53,160 nt of DNA from Candidatus Poribacteria bacterium (GCA_026702755.1 JAPPBX010000124.1:1-53160), one strand, 5' to 3'. Shown: positions 35,169 to 44,184, counted from the stretch's first letter. The notes: generated by a model not told the origin, from the sequence alone. A program made the numbers and translations.

Positions 35169-35332
35169 ACCTAAGTTGCCACCTATTTGTGCACATAGCA
35201 CTCCGCTGGAGTGCAAGAAGTTGTAGACCGCATTTTCTATTCTCACTGCGAAGCAATATCACCCCGCTGGGGCGAGGAAAGTGCGTGAAAAATCTCCTTG
35301 AACCTTCAAAACCTGTTAGTAGCAACTTGGGT
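35169..35332. mobile_element. MITE-like element, copy 3
   Basis: The ends ACCTAAGTTGCCAC and inverted ACCCAAGTTGCTAC pair as imperfect terminal repeats. TATACTA flanks both sides (35162-35168 and 35333-35339). It lies between the SprA-like gene and the ATPase gene and contains the CACTCCGCTGGAGTG hairpin. Confidence 0.8.
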
Positions 35333-35373
35333 TATACTAAAGAAACGAACGCTTGAACAAGGAGGAGAAAACC

Positions 35374-37008
35374 ATGAGAACTTTCGGAACACAAGGGCCT
35401 GTCAATCCTCACGATAACTACATCGTCACGCGTTCTACGGAAACCGCTGATTTCATCGCACGCGTCAAAAGTGGAAAATACATCGTCATCTTCGCGCCCC
35501 GACAGACCGGAAAAACGACATTTTTTCAACGCGCGTTGGATACCCTTACAACCCAAGAACAACACTATTTTCCTATTCAACTTAATTTTGAAGAGGCTGA
35601 AGACGATACTGCCATCGATTTTTACAGAGGTCTCTACGAAGATATCCTTGAACAGATAGAGAATGTTTTTGAGCAACGCTGCGAGGTGCCTTCTGTGCAA
35701 TTAGCAGACTTTTTGGAGAATAACAACGGCATTACCGATCACCGTTCCATGCGCAGGTTCTTTCGACAGTTTGCAAAACTTCTGTCGCGCGATACACGGA
35801 ACCCAACACAACCACCGTCCCTGACCCAGCGGGTAGTGCTTCTCATTGATGAATTTGATGGCATTCCGCGTAATGTGCTTAAAGGGTTTCTTCACTCGCT
35901 GCGCCACATTTACGTTGCCGGTAAGCCGCGCAGCCCTCACAGCGTCGGCATCGTCGGCGTTAAGAATATCAGGCAACTCAACTATGATACCTCCGTTTCT
36001 CCATTCAATATCCAAGACGAGTTCGTCGTGCCAAACTTTACTCTCGAACAGGTCAGTGAACTCCTTGCCCAATACACGGATGAAGTCGGACAACCCTTCG
36101 CTCCAGAGGTCATCCAGATGCTCCACAAAGAAACTGCTGGACAACCTTTCCTTGTCAACCGCGCAGCACAAATTCTTACTGAAGAGCTAGACATTCCAAA
36201 AACTGAGATTATCACGAGGCATCACTTCACAGTAGCACATAAGAGCCTTCTTCTCGAAAAGAACACCAACATTGAGCACCTAACGACCAATATCCGAAAA
36301 AGTCGGCAGTTTGAAAGGCTCCTGATGAGAATCATGACTTATGAAGAAGGCATTCGCTTCAATCCGCACGACGACATTATCAGTGAGCTGACAACTTATG
36401 GAGTCATACAGAATGGTGCTGATGGAAGGTGTCAGATTGTCAACCCTATCTATCTACATCACATTATGCAAGCATTCACCCCCACAGTGAATGGATTGGA
36501 GCGGGACTATTTTGCAGAGAACACAACCGGCGAATTTCAAAATTACCTCACGCCGAAAGGACATCTTGAGATAGCACGGCTCCTGGATAACTTCCGGGAT
36601 TTCATTACACGTGTAGGTTTCAAGATTCTCCAGGTACCCGAAACGCCGCGAGAGTATGTCGGCAGGCATCTCCTTCTTACCTATCTGGACTCGTTTGTCA
36701 AAGCAGTAGGCGGAGTCATGTCCTTTGAAGTACCAACAGGAGCAGGCAAAATGGATCTGTGTATCACGCATAACCAGCGGAAATATATTGTTGAAACAAA
36801 GATTTGGCGCGGAGATGTCCGCTACCAGATAGGTAAGCAGCAACTTGCAGTATATCTTAAATCAGAAGGTGTGACAGAAGGATATTATGTCGTGTTCGAT
36901 CACCGCCAAAAACCAGAACCTCGTGTAGAAACGGAAACCATGGCTGGCGTGAGCATTCGGAGTTATATCATTCCTGTCATACAAACAGCCCCTTCAAATG
37001 CCAATTGA
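35374..37008 (+). CDS. AAA ATPase with C-terminal PD-(D/E)XK nuclease-like domain
   Basis: The protein has 544 residues. The N-terminal AAA-like ATPase has Walker A at about 45-52 (APRQTGKTT) and Walker B VVLLIDEFD at about 150-158. The C-terminal part resembles the PD-(D/E)XK nuclease superfamily: KMDLCI and then YIVETKIW supply the D...ExK pattern, followed by QLAVYLKSEGVTEGYYVVFD. Proteins with this layout are common in mobile or defence-like islands but their role is not established. I prefer the ATG at 35374 because GGAGGAG lies seven bases upstream; the frame also opens with TTG at 35353. It is flanked by a MITE-like element and a direct repeat of the sprA-like 3' end, as though inserted. 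Confidence 0.8.
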   Translation: MRTFGTQGPVNPHDNYIVTRSTETADFIARVKSGKYIVIFAPRQTGKTTFFQRALDTLTTQEQHYFPIQLNFEEAEDDTAIDFYRGLYEDILEQIENVFEQRCEVPSVQLADFLENNNGITDHRSMRRFFRQFAKLLSRDTRNPTQPPSLTQRVVLLIDEFDGIPRNVLKGFLHSLRHIYVAGKPRSPHSVGIVGVKNIRQLNYDTSVSPFNIQDEFVVPNFTLEQVSELLAQYTDEVGQPFAPEVIQMLHKETAGQPFLVNRAAQILTEELDIPKTEIITRHHFTVAHKSLLLEKNTNIEHLTTNIRKSRQFERLLMRIMTYEEGIRFNPHDDIISELTTYGVIQNGADGRCQIVNPIYLHHIMQAFTPTVNGLERDYFAENTTGEFQNYLTPKGHLEIARLLDNFRDFITRVGFKILQVPETPREYVGRHLLLTYLDSFVKAVGGVMSFEVPTGAGKMDLCITHNQRKYIVETKIWRGDVRYQIGKQQLAVYLKSEGVTEGYYVVFDHRQKPEPRVETETMAGVSIRSYIIPVIQTAPSNAN

Positions 37009-37021
37009 TGCCCCACAGCAC

Positions 37022-37144
37022 ATCAGCACGCATATCATAGCAAATTTCCACCTCGGCCTGAGCTACAACCACGACAGGGTTGAAGAAGGCAGAGACTTCC
37101 TTTCCATCGCAAGCGCGCTGACCGTCCGCGGCGAGATTCAATAA
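37022..37144 (+). pseudogene. Duplicated 3' end fragment of the SprA-like gene
   Basis: Positions 37022-37144 match 35013-35135, the last 123 bases of the SprA-like gene including its stop codon, with only two differences. The fragment has no start or upstream coding sequence. With the original it forms a direct repeat around the ATPase gene. Confidence 0.85.
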
Positions 37145-37239
37145 TTTTCGACCATGCTTTGCTGTGGTGAAGATTCCATCGAAAACGGATGTCAACGGCG
37201 GCGCAACCTCCACTTTTCAGGATTTTTCAGGCGTGCGTC

Positions 37240-37315
37240 TCCGATAAGGATCGGGTGCCCCTCCGGGGTCTGCCATTCTGAAAAATGTGCAAAACTTGTT
37301 AGTAGCAACTTGGGT
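37240..37315. mobile_element. MITE-like element, truncated copy 4
   Basis: Only the right part remains: a GCCCCTCCGGGGT hairpin followed by GTTAGTAGCAACTTGGGT ending at 37315. The left terminus is missing. It follows the duplicated sprA-like fragment, as copy 3 follows the intact gene end. Confidence 0.65.
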
Positions 37316-37328
37316 GAGGTATAGGTTT

Positions 37329-38138
37329 TTATTCAAGCGTGTCCAATGGAGTTCGACAGACTCCGATTAAGTCTAAACCTGTGTAGAGTTGTACCTCGGT
37401 GACCTGAAAATCGGCAGTAGTGATGCCGTGCGTCAAGTCGTCATACGTGGCACTTATGAACGATTTTAATAACGTCCCCCCGACATCAAAACTCAGTCGT
37501 AAGAGTGGCTTGGGGAGCCAGTGCCGCATTTTTAGGATATCATAGTTGAAAATCTTTTGGATGCGCTGTGCCCGGAGCTCTTGAAATTGCTGTACTTTTG
37601 AACTCCCTTGGAGTGTATAAAGCGTCACATCTTTAAAATGCATTGAAAGAAGATTTCGGAACTCGCTGGCGTTGTATTCGCATTCGTGATAGGGCGATTG
37701 GAGACTTGTAGACTCCCGAAGTGGAGAATATCGATTCGGTGTTGAAATGAGAAGCACTGCTGCGGGGTGGACCAAGCGTTTGGCGACTTCCTCCAAGAAA
37801 TACTCGGGAGTTCTTAGGTATTCAATGAGATGAAAACAGCAGACGACATCAAACGTATAAGGAAAATATTTGTGAAGTTGTGAGACATCTTGGATGTAGA
37901 AATCGAGATTGGGGAGATCGTATTTTTGCTTTGCTTGTTGTATGGTCTTTTTGTCTTTGTCAACGGCGACGACCTCTTTTGCGTGTTGTGCCAATAGGTG
38001 GGCACCGTATCCCTCGCCGCATCCGAGGTCCAATACGCGCTGCCCCTGTGTGAATTGTGTTGCGTATTCATAGACGGCGCGATACTGACAGTAAAATGGA
38101 TGATTCTCTTTTTGTGTTGGATCTGTTCTTTCTGCCAT
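37329..38138 (-). CDS. Class I SAM-dependent methyltransferase
   Basis: The protein has 269 residues. The SAM-binding motif VLDLGCGEGYGAHLLA is at about 35-50, an acidic residue follows at VVAVDKDK, and VCCFHLIEYL supplies a post-motif region. The target (small molecule, lipid or protein) cannot be read. CAGGAG lies about 13 bases before the ATG. The small gene 38166-38348 lies 27 bases upstream on the same strand and may be co-transcribed. Confidence 0.85.
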   Translation of the reverse strand: MAERTDPTQKENHPFYCQYRAVYEYATQFTQGQRVLDLGCGEGYGAHLLAQHAKEVVAVDKDKKTIQQAKQKYDLPNLDFYIQDVSQLHKYFPYTFDVVCCFHLIEYLRTPEYFLEEVAKRLVHPAAVLLISTPNRYSPLRESTSLQSPYHECEYNASEFRNLLSMHFKDVTLYTLQGSSKVQQFQELRAQRIQKIFNYDILKMRHWLPKPLLRLSFDVGGTLLKSFISATYDDLTHGITTADFQVTEVQLYTGLDLIGVCRTPLDTLE

Positions 38139-38165
38139 GAGAAAAGGTCTCCTGATGTGTAAAAC

Positions 38166-38348
38166 CTACAATTCTGCATCGGGACAAGTAGTCGATTGAC
38201 ACAGTAGGGGTTGTATTCGAGGGTGGCAGATTTCGGGGGTCGGACGACAGGGGGACTGTGCCGCAGCGGCGATATACCGTGCGAAACTTATTGTCGCCAC
38301 GAATAAGAAAAGCTCGATGGGGACCCACCGCAAGAGGCGTGTTTTCAT
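38166..38348 (-). CDS. Small secreted or membrane peptide, Cys/Pro-rich
   Basis: The peptide has 60 residues. The N-terminal half (VPIELFLFVATISFARYIAAAA) is hydrophobic, like a signal peptide or membrane anchor. The C-terminal half is Cys- and Pro-rich (four Cys at positions 34, 41, 50 and 55). A strong AGGAG lies about 8 bases before the ATG, which supports translation. The family is unknown. A GGGGGCTGGCCCC-type hairpin lies in its leader (about 38369-38381). Confidence 0.55.
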   Translation of the reverse strand: MKTRLLRWVPIELFLFVATISFARYIAAAAQSPCRPTPEICHPRIQPLLCQSTTCPDAEL

Positions 38349-38808
38349 GTTAGGCACTCCTTTTTTTGGGGGCTGGCCCCTATAAATAACACACAACGGA
38401 AACCCGTTATTTGCTATAATAGAAACCAGCGTTGCTATACTATGACTATGGCAGTGCTACGCGTGGCAGGTGTTATCACCACCTGCTGCGCACCCCGAAA
38501 ACGGGGGAGCTGCCCCTGACGCGATCCAGGCGATGTTAGCAGATGTGCTTCAGCATGAAATCAGCGTCACATAAAGTTTACTATAAAATGCAAAAATTGT
38601 CAAATTTTTTAAATAGGACTTACTATAACCGTTACCGCGCGGCTGACGAAACACCTTCCAAATCCTGCCCAATTTTACCACTTTTTCAGGGGTCCCTAAT
38701 GAAGTTTGCGAAAGCAAATCAGTCCTGCAGTGAACCCCAACGCTTTTCTGAGTGCTTTCTTGAGATGTAACAGATGACGTGGATTCATTGATAACCGATA
38801 ACTAAAGG

Positions 38809-38915
38809 CGTGTACAAAGTTTATGGCTCAAACCCGGCGCAGTTGGAATGCAGGTCGCATTTGGGGTTTTTGCTGGGGTGTTTCTTCGCGTACGCCGCAA
38901 AACAGTGCTTACCGG
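38809..38915. repeat. 107-bp dispersed repeat, copy B
   Basis: This is about 95% identical to 805-911 in the same orientation. It lies between the small peptide gene and the GH2 gene. Confidence 0.8.
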
Positions 38916-39050
38916 ATCTGGGGCTACAAGGGTTATTGATGAATTACGCCACTACAAACGCGTTTGCTGTTCAATCGGACTTGCAAGGTTTCCTTTCCAC
39001 AAGGGGACTTCGCGACAATTGAATGGCTCTGGCAGACGGACAGAAAAAAA

Positions 39051-39079
39051 TTGATAAGAAAAGAAATTTATGATATAGT
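39051..39079 (+). promoter_or_regulatory. Likely promoter of the GH2 gene
   Basis: TTGATA (39051-39056) and TATAGT (39074-39079) are separated by 17 bases. The GH2 start at 39137 lies about 50 bases downstream of the likely transcription start. Confidence 0.55.
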
Positions 39080-39136
39080 AGTTTTCCGTTCGCCTGCTAC
39101 GCAGGTTTACTGAAAACTATAAAAAAAAGGAAAAAA

Positions 39137-41851
39137 ATGAGAGGGAACAATACAGACACACCGCGCCCAGAATATCCGCGCCCAGACTTCCAACGCGGGA
39201 CATCAGAAGGCATCGACTGGCTCTGCCTCAACGGGACATGGGAATTCGCATTCGACCCCGACGATATTGGTGAACAGAACCAATGGTTCGCAACTGTACC
39301 GACTGCCGACTCTCCGTGGACATCGCAAATACAGGTGCCTTACCCTTGGGAAAGCCTCGCAGCATGGGGCGAAGAAGAACAAGCAAGCAATGAAAATTAC
39401 TTGAGCAAAAATGCTTATCTCAACCCCGAAGAGGTTACCTGTGGCGGCTTGGACCGCGAAGGCAATTACCGAGACGAACCGAGGCATACAATCGGCTGGT
39501 ATCGTAGAATAGTCTCTATCCCCGAAAATTGGGGAGACAGACGCGTTATCTTGAAGTTCGGTGCCGTTGACTGGGAAACGACAGTCTGGGTAAACGGAAA
39601 CCAAATCGGCACATACGAAAATGGGTACTTACCCTTTGAATTTGACATCACAGACGCTCTCACGTCAGGAGAACCTACAACCATCGTTGTGCGTGCAGAG
39701 GACGCACAGGACCACAGCGAACAACTCGCTGGTAAACAGATAGGTTGGTATGTCCGCACCAGTGGTATCTGGCAAACTGTCTACCTTGAACCGAGAAGTG
39801 CGACACACATTGCGCAGTGTCACATCACACCTGACATCGATAACGCCTCTGCTACGTTCACTGTCAAAATAGATGGAGACATAGAAAATACAGGGTTAAC
39901 CCTATGTTGGAATTGCGGTGAACTCAGTGGCTCCACTCAGGTGTCCAACAATGAAACACAATTCACAGTGAGTATCCCTCCTGAACAACTCCGTCTGTGG
40001 GATGTAGACACGCCAAATCTCTACGACGTTAAACTTGAATTGGTAGCAGAAGATAGCATTATTGACAGGATCTTTACCTACTTTGGAATGCGGAAGGTTT
40101 CTATCGAAAAAGCCCCCGGCGGAGACTATCAATATATCTACCTTAACAACCGACCGGTCTATCTGCTCGGTGCGCTTAATCAGTCATTTAACCCTGAAAG
40201 CGTGTATACGTTTTTGACAGACGAAGCCATCCGCAGGGATGTTGAACGCGCAAAGGAATTCGGCTTCAATTTCCTCCGCCTCCATATTAAAGTAGATGAA
40301 CCTCGCCTTTACTACTGGGCTGACAAATTAGGGTTGCTCTTCATGTGCGACATCCCGAACTTCGGCAACTACACCGAAAAAGCGAAAGCCCGATTTGAGG
40401 AAACACTTCGCGGGAACATTGATCGTGATTATAACCATCCGTCTATCATCTCCTGGTGCAATTTCAACGAAACTTGGGGACTTGGTGGTAGGGAATACAG
40501 TGAGATGCAGGAACGGCAAGAATGGGTGCGCGAGATGTATCACCTCGCGAAATCTCTCGATACTACCCGTCTCATTGAGGATAACTCACCCTGTCTGTAT
40601 GACCATGTGGAAACGGACATTAATTCGTGGCATTTCTATATCAATGATTACGAACACGCGAAAGAACATATCGCGAACGTCGTAGAAGAGACATACCCTG
40701 GCTCAGCATTCAATTATGTCGGTGGTAATGTGCAAACCGATGCTCCCCTAATTAATAGTGAATACGGTGGTATTTCGGCAGGGGCAGGGGATAAGGATGT
40801 CTCATGGTGTTTCAAATACCTGACGAATGAACTCCGTCTTCACCCGAAAATCTGCGGTTACATCTACACCGAGTTGCAGGACATTGAGTGGGAACACAAC
40901 GGTTTCATGAACTACGACCGGTCAATAAAATCATTTGGATACGATTATCTCGACATTAATACGTTAGACTTTATCGCGATTGATTATCCACCCGGTACAA
41001 CGGTCGCCCCTGGAGATCGGATACAAGCTGATATCTATGCGAGCCACTTCTCACACAAAACTATTACAGGCGCGACACTTCACTGGCAATTGGATACGAT
41101 GTCAGCGACTGGCGACATCACACGTGGACAGGTCTCTGGAAGCGTTGATATTCCATTTCCACAGTATCAAGTACAAAAGGTTCATAAACTTGGACTTACC
41201 ATGCCTGACGTTCACCCCGCTGTTGGCACACTCCACGTCTGGGTAACAGATCACACCGGTACCGTTGCTGCCCGTAACTTCATCAATTTCGAGCATTTCG
41301 TTAAGGCAATACCGGCAATTGAATCGGATGATTCAGGAACCGTTCGCCTCAACTATACACCCGGAAACACGTCCGAATCCTCTTGGGATGAACCCACAAC
41401 CAGCGAGCAACTCTTCTCTGCAGTAGAAAGTGGCTATGTTGAATATGAGATTTCCTTACCAGAAGAGCTCGGTGGGGCAGATGTTGCAGAGATGGAACTT
41501 ATTTTTGAAGCATCCAGTTTTTATGGTGGGGCACGTCAAACGGAGCCGGAGAAATATCCATCCGATGTGACGATTTCAGTTAACGGCACTGAAATTGAAA
41601 CGGTTCGCATTCCAGATTGTCCGGCGGATGCGCGCGGTGTGCTCTCTTATATCCATGAGCAACCCGGCATCTACGGCTATTTGTACAACGTGAAAGTTGA
41701 TCCATCACTCGTTCTGAATGGCAAGGCAGATACATTAACAGTGCGGTATGAAGTGAAAGCGGATGCCGAAGCAAAAGGCGGTTTCGCACTTTATGGAGCA
41801 CGCATGGGCAGATATCCGACTGGACCATATCTGCTTATTCATCGGAAATAG
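39137..41851 (+). CDS. Glycoside hydrolase family 2 protein
   Basis: The protein has 904 residues. An N-terminal jelly-roll sugar-binding domain (about 25-220), an immunoglobulin-like domain and a TIM barrel follow the GH2 order. The acid/base Glu is E445 in WCNFNETWG and the nucleophile is E542 in NSEYGG. Retaining beta-galactosidases, beta-glucuronidases and beta-mannosidases belong here. No signal peptide is visible, so the enzyme is probably cytoplasmic. AAGGAAAAAA lies just before the ATG. A C-terminal beta domain (about 720-904) could bind substrate. A D-2-hydroxyacid dehydrogenase gene follows 49 bases downstream, with a partial repeat between. Confidence 0.87.
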   Translation: MRGNNTDTPRPEYPRPDFQRGTSEGIDWLCLNGTWEFAFDPDDIGEQNQWFATVPTADSPWTSQIQVPYPWESLAAWGEEEQASNENYLSKNAYLNPEEVTCGGLDREGNYRDEPRHTIGWYRRIVSIPENWGDRRVILKFGAVDWETTVWVNGNQIGTYENGYLPFEFDITDALTSGEPTTIVVRAEDAQDHSEQLAGKQIGWYVRTSGIWQTVYLEPRSATHIAQCHITPDIDNASATFTVKIDGDIENTGLTLCWNCGELSGSTQVSNNETQFTVSIPPEQLRLWDVDTPNLYDVKLELVAEDSIIDRIFTYFGMRKVSIEKAPGGDYQYIYLNNRPVYLLGALNQSFNPESVYTFLTDEAIRRDVERAKEFGFNFLRLHIKVDEPRLYYWADKLGLLFMCDIPNFGNYTEKAKARFEETLRGNIDRDYNHPSIISWCNFNETWGLGGREYSEMQERQEWVREMYHLAKSLDTTRLIEDNSPCLYDHVETDINSWHFYINDYEHAKEHIANVVEETYPGSAFNYVGGNVQTDAPLINSEYGGISAGAGDKDVSWCFKYLTNELRLHPKICGYIYTELQDIEWEHNGFMNYDRSIKSFGYDYLDINTLDFIAIDYPPGTTVAPGDRIQADIYASHFSHKTITGATLHWQLDTMSATGDITRGQVSGSVDIPFPQYQVQKVHKLGLTMPDVHPAVGTLHVWVTDHTGTVAARNFINFEHFVKAIPAIESDDSGTVRLNYTPGNTSESSWDEPTTSEQLFSAVESGYVEYEISLPEELGGADVAEMELIFEASSFYGGARQTEPEKYPSDVTISVNGTEIETVRIPDCPADARGVLSYIHEQPGIYGYLYNVKVDPSLVLNGKADTLTVRYEVKADAEAKGGFALYGARMGRYPTGPYLLIHRK

Positions 41852-41900
41852 TTATCGGTTATCGGTTTTCAGTTTTCGGTTAAAAAGGAAAATTAAAAAA

Positions 41901-42980
41901 ATGGCAAGTCCTGAATTTGTATTTACACGTCATCCTAACTTGGAAGTTTCTTGGCCCTTCGTACACGAACAGATGGTGAGTCGGTTAGAGGAACTCGGCG
42001 TAACGCTCGTTCTCAATACCAGCAGCCGAGATCCGATTCATGAACAGGTTGACTTAAGCGAAACCATCGGCATATCCCACTTCGGTGGAAATCTGACTGA
42101 AGCATGCATTGACAACGCCCCGAAACTTAAAGTGTTCGGAGCAATGACAGATAATTCTGGCCACGGTATCCCATACCAAGCCCTTCAGGCACGTGGTATC
42201 CCGGTCATTGAATCGACACGGGCATGGTCGCAATCTGTGGCTGAGTGTGCCTTCGGTCTTGCTTTGTCTTCGCTGCGTCGGACAGCACAGTGGCACCTGA
42301 GAATGGCAAACCGTGAAAAACTATGGGATTGGGAGAACCCAATATGGGGTGATAAACTCCCCGTTGCGCACCAATTCTGTGACGATCCAGACTTCGTCAA
42401 CGGTGACCTTGGCACCAAACAAATAGGTGTTATCGGTCTCGGTCAGATTGGAGGGAAAATTGCAAAATGGTGCCGAGTTTTCGGGGCAACAGTGATGGGA
42501 TTTGATCCTTACGTCCCAGACGAACTCCTTCAAGAATGGGACGTGCAACGTGCTGATATGGATACGCTCGCCGATAGTTCTGATATTGTCTTTGTAGCAG
42601 TTCCACCAACTCCTTCAGCGCGGCATCTGTTGAATAGAGAGCGTATCTACCACTTGCGGAAGGGCAGTTTGGTTGTCGTGATTACGCGCGCCCATGCGGT
42701 TGATATGGAAGCATTGCGCGAACGGATTGTCAAAGACGAACTCGCAGGCGCATTTGATGTTTACGATCACGAACCAGTACCCATCGACGATGAACTGCGG
42801 AATCGAGATAACGTTGTTCATACCCCACATATCGCGGGCAGAACGGAAGATTCCAACTTACGCGTGGCAGATATGACCGTGGATGATTTCGTGCGGGTGC
42901 TGAAGGGTGAAGCACCAATAGGTGCTTTAACACCAAAGGCAGTTGAAGTGAGAACTTCACCGAACCCAAGCCAACAATAG
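41901..42980 (+). CDS. D-2-hydroxyacid dehydrogenase (phosphoglycerate dehydrogenase-like)
   Basis: The protein has 359 residues. The NAD site is VIGLGQIGGKIAKWC at about 176-190. The catalytic triad is visible as the Arg in VVITRAHAVD, the Glu in YDHEP and the His in HTPHIAG. It reduces or oxidises a 2-hydroxyacid in the cytoplasm; the specific acid is unknown. The ATG at 41901 is preceded by AAAGGAAAA at about 11 bases. The longer open frame overlapping the GH2 gene is not supported. Confidence 0.87.
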   Translation: MASPEFVFTRHPNLEVSWPFVHEQMVSRLEELGVTLVLNTSSRDPIHEQVDLSETIGISHFGGNLTEACIDNAPKLKVFGAMTDNSGHGIPYQALQARGIPVIESTRAWSQSVAECAFGLALSSLRRTAQWHLRMANREKLWDWENPIWGDKLPVAHQFCDDPDFVNGDLGTKQIGVIGLGQIGGKIAKWCRVFGATVMGFDPYVPDELLQEWDVQRADMDTLADSSDIVFVAVPPTPSARHLLNRERIYHLRKGSLVVVITRAHAVDMEALRERIVKDELAGAFDVYDHEPVPIDDELRNRDNVVHTPHIAGRTEDSNLRVADMTVDDFVRVLKGEAPIGALTPKAVEVRTSPNPSQQ

Positions 42981-43098
42981 TAAATAGTCGTCAGTTAAGA
43001 GGGGACCCTACAACAATTGCCTCTCCTGGCGTACTTTAGAAAACGGTTGATTGTTATAGGAAAACCTCTTCACTGATAACTGATGACTGATGACTAAA
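42981..43098. repeat. CAGTTATC-type inverted repeat overlapping the hisC start
   Basis: AGTCGTCAGTTAAGAGGGG at about 42989 and an inverted arm ending in ACTGATAACTGATGACTGATGACT (43072-43095) enclose about 100 bases. The hisC ATG lies inside the right arm. Confidence 0.6.
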
Positions 43099-44184
43099 AA
43101 CTATAAAAACCTCATCCGTTCAGACATCGCAGACATGGCACCCTATACTCCCATCGTGCCGTTTGATGTGCTTAGCCAACGCCTCGGCATCCCAGTTGAG
43201 GACATCATTAAACTTGATGCGAATGAGAACCCCTACGGTCCCTCGCCTCGCATATACAGCGCGTTAGCGGATGAAACCTATTATCATATATATCCGGATC
43301 CAGACAGTACAGCACTTCGTGAGGCGTTGAGCCAGTACATAGGCATCGATTCAACGCATATAGTCGCTGGACAGGGCGCAGACGAACTGATCGATCTTGT
43401 AATTCGACTGTTCGTCACCCCCGGAGATGCTGTCATCAACTGCCCTCCAACATTCGGCATGTACCGTTTCGACACAGAACTTAATGGCGGAAAGATAATT
43501 GATGTCGAACGGAAAGCGGATTTTTCGTTAGACACTGAAGAAGCTACTAAAAGCATTACCAACAACGAAAACACAAAAATCCTCTTTATTACAAGTCCAA
43601 ACAATCCTGACGGGAGTATCCTTAGCGATGCATGTCTTCGGCAATTGCTTCAATTGCCGCTAATTGTTGTATTAGATGAAGCATATATCGAATTTGCTGG
43701 GAATAGCCGCGTAGACTGGGTTTTAGAACACGAAAATTTAATCGTGCTTCGGACATTCAGCAAGTGGGCAGGACTCGCAGGATTGCGAGTAGGCTACGGA
43801 GTCTTCCCCCACTGGATAATCTCGCATCTGTTGAAGATTAAACAACCGTACAATGTAAACGTTGCAGGGGGGGTTGCTGCGTTGGCTTCGTTATCGGATG
43901 TAGGTCAACTGCGGGAAAACGTACGGAAAATTGTGGCAGAACGTGAAAGACTCTACTCCGCCCTGCGAGATTTCGATTTTTTGGAGCCTTATCCGAGTGA
44001 GGCGAATTTCATTCTGTCAAGGGTTGTTGGAAGGGACGCGGCGGGGCTGAAAACTGCGTTGTCTGAGCGGGGCATTTTTATCCGATACTTTAATACATCA
44101 CGCTTACGAGATCACGTCCGGATTAGTGTCGGTAAACCGGCGCATACATCGGCTCTCCTAAATGCCCTTGCAACGCTGGAATAG
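43090..44184 (+). CDS. hisC: Histidinol-phosphate aminotransferase
   Basis: The protein has 364 residues, the size of HisC. It is a PLP-dependent class I/II aminotransferase of histidine biosynthesis. The N-terminal LDANENPYGPSP (42-53), the PLP aspartate and tyrosine in DEAY (196-199) and the Schiff-base lysine K225 (TFSKWAGLAGLRVGY) are present. The ATG lies inside a dispersed repeat with no clear ribosome-binding site. Related aminotransferases (tyrosine or cobyric-acid type) have similar motifs, but the DANENP block supports HisC. Confidence 0.85.
   Translation: MTKNYKNLIRSDIADMAPYTPIVPFDVLSQRLGIPVEDIIKLDANENPYGPSPRIYSALADETYYHIYPDPDSTALREALSQYIGIDSTHIVAGQGADELIDLVIRLFVTPGDAVINCPPTFGMYRFDTELNGGKIIDVERKADFSLDTEEATKSITNNENTKILFITSPNNPDGSILSDACLRQLLQLPLIVVLDEAYIEFAGNSRVDWVLEHENLIVLRTFSKWAGLAGLRVGYGVFPHWIISHLLKIKQPYNVNVAGGVAALASLSDVGQLRENVRKIVAERERLYSALRDFDFLEPYPSEANFILSRVVGRDAAGLKTALSERGIFIRYFNTSRLRDHVRISVGKPAHTSALLNALATLE

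Larger units (their letters stand above)
38349..39136. other. Intergenic region with repeats
   Basis: About 790 bases without a supported gene. It contains a GC-rich stretch (about 38440-38530) with a GCAGGTG/CACCTGC inverted repeat, a partial CAGTTATC-type repeat (38790-38806), the second copy of the 107-bp repeat (38809-38915) and the GH2 promoter (39051-39079). Confidence 0.6.

Noticed and set aside
41763-41900. Upstream extension of the hydroxyacid dehydrogenase
   Set aside because: It would overlap the end of the GH2 gene, includes repeat-derived sequence and lacks conserved residues; the ATG at 41901 has a ribosome-binding site.
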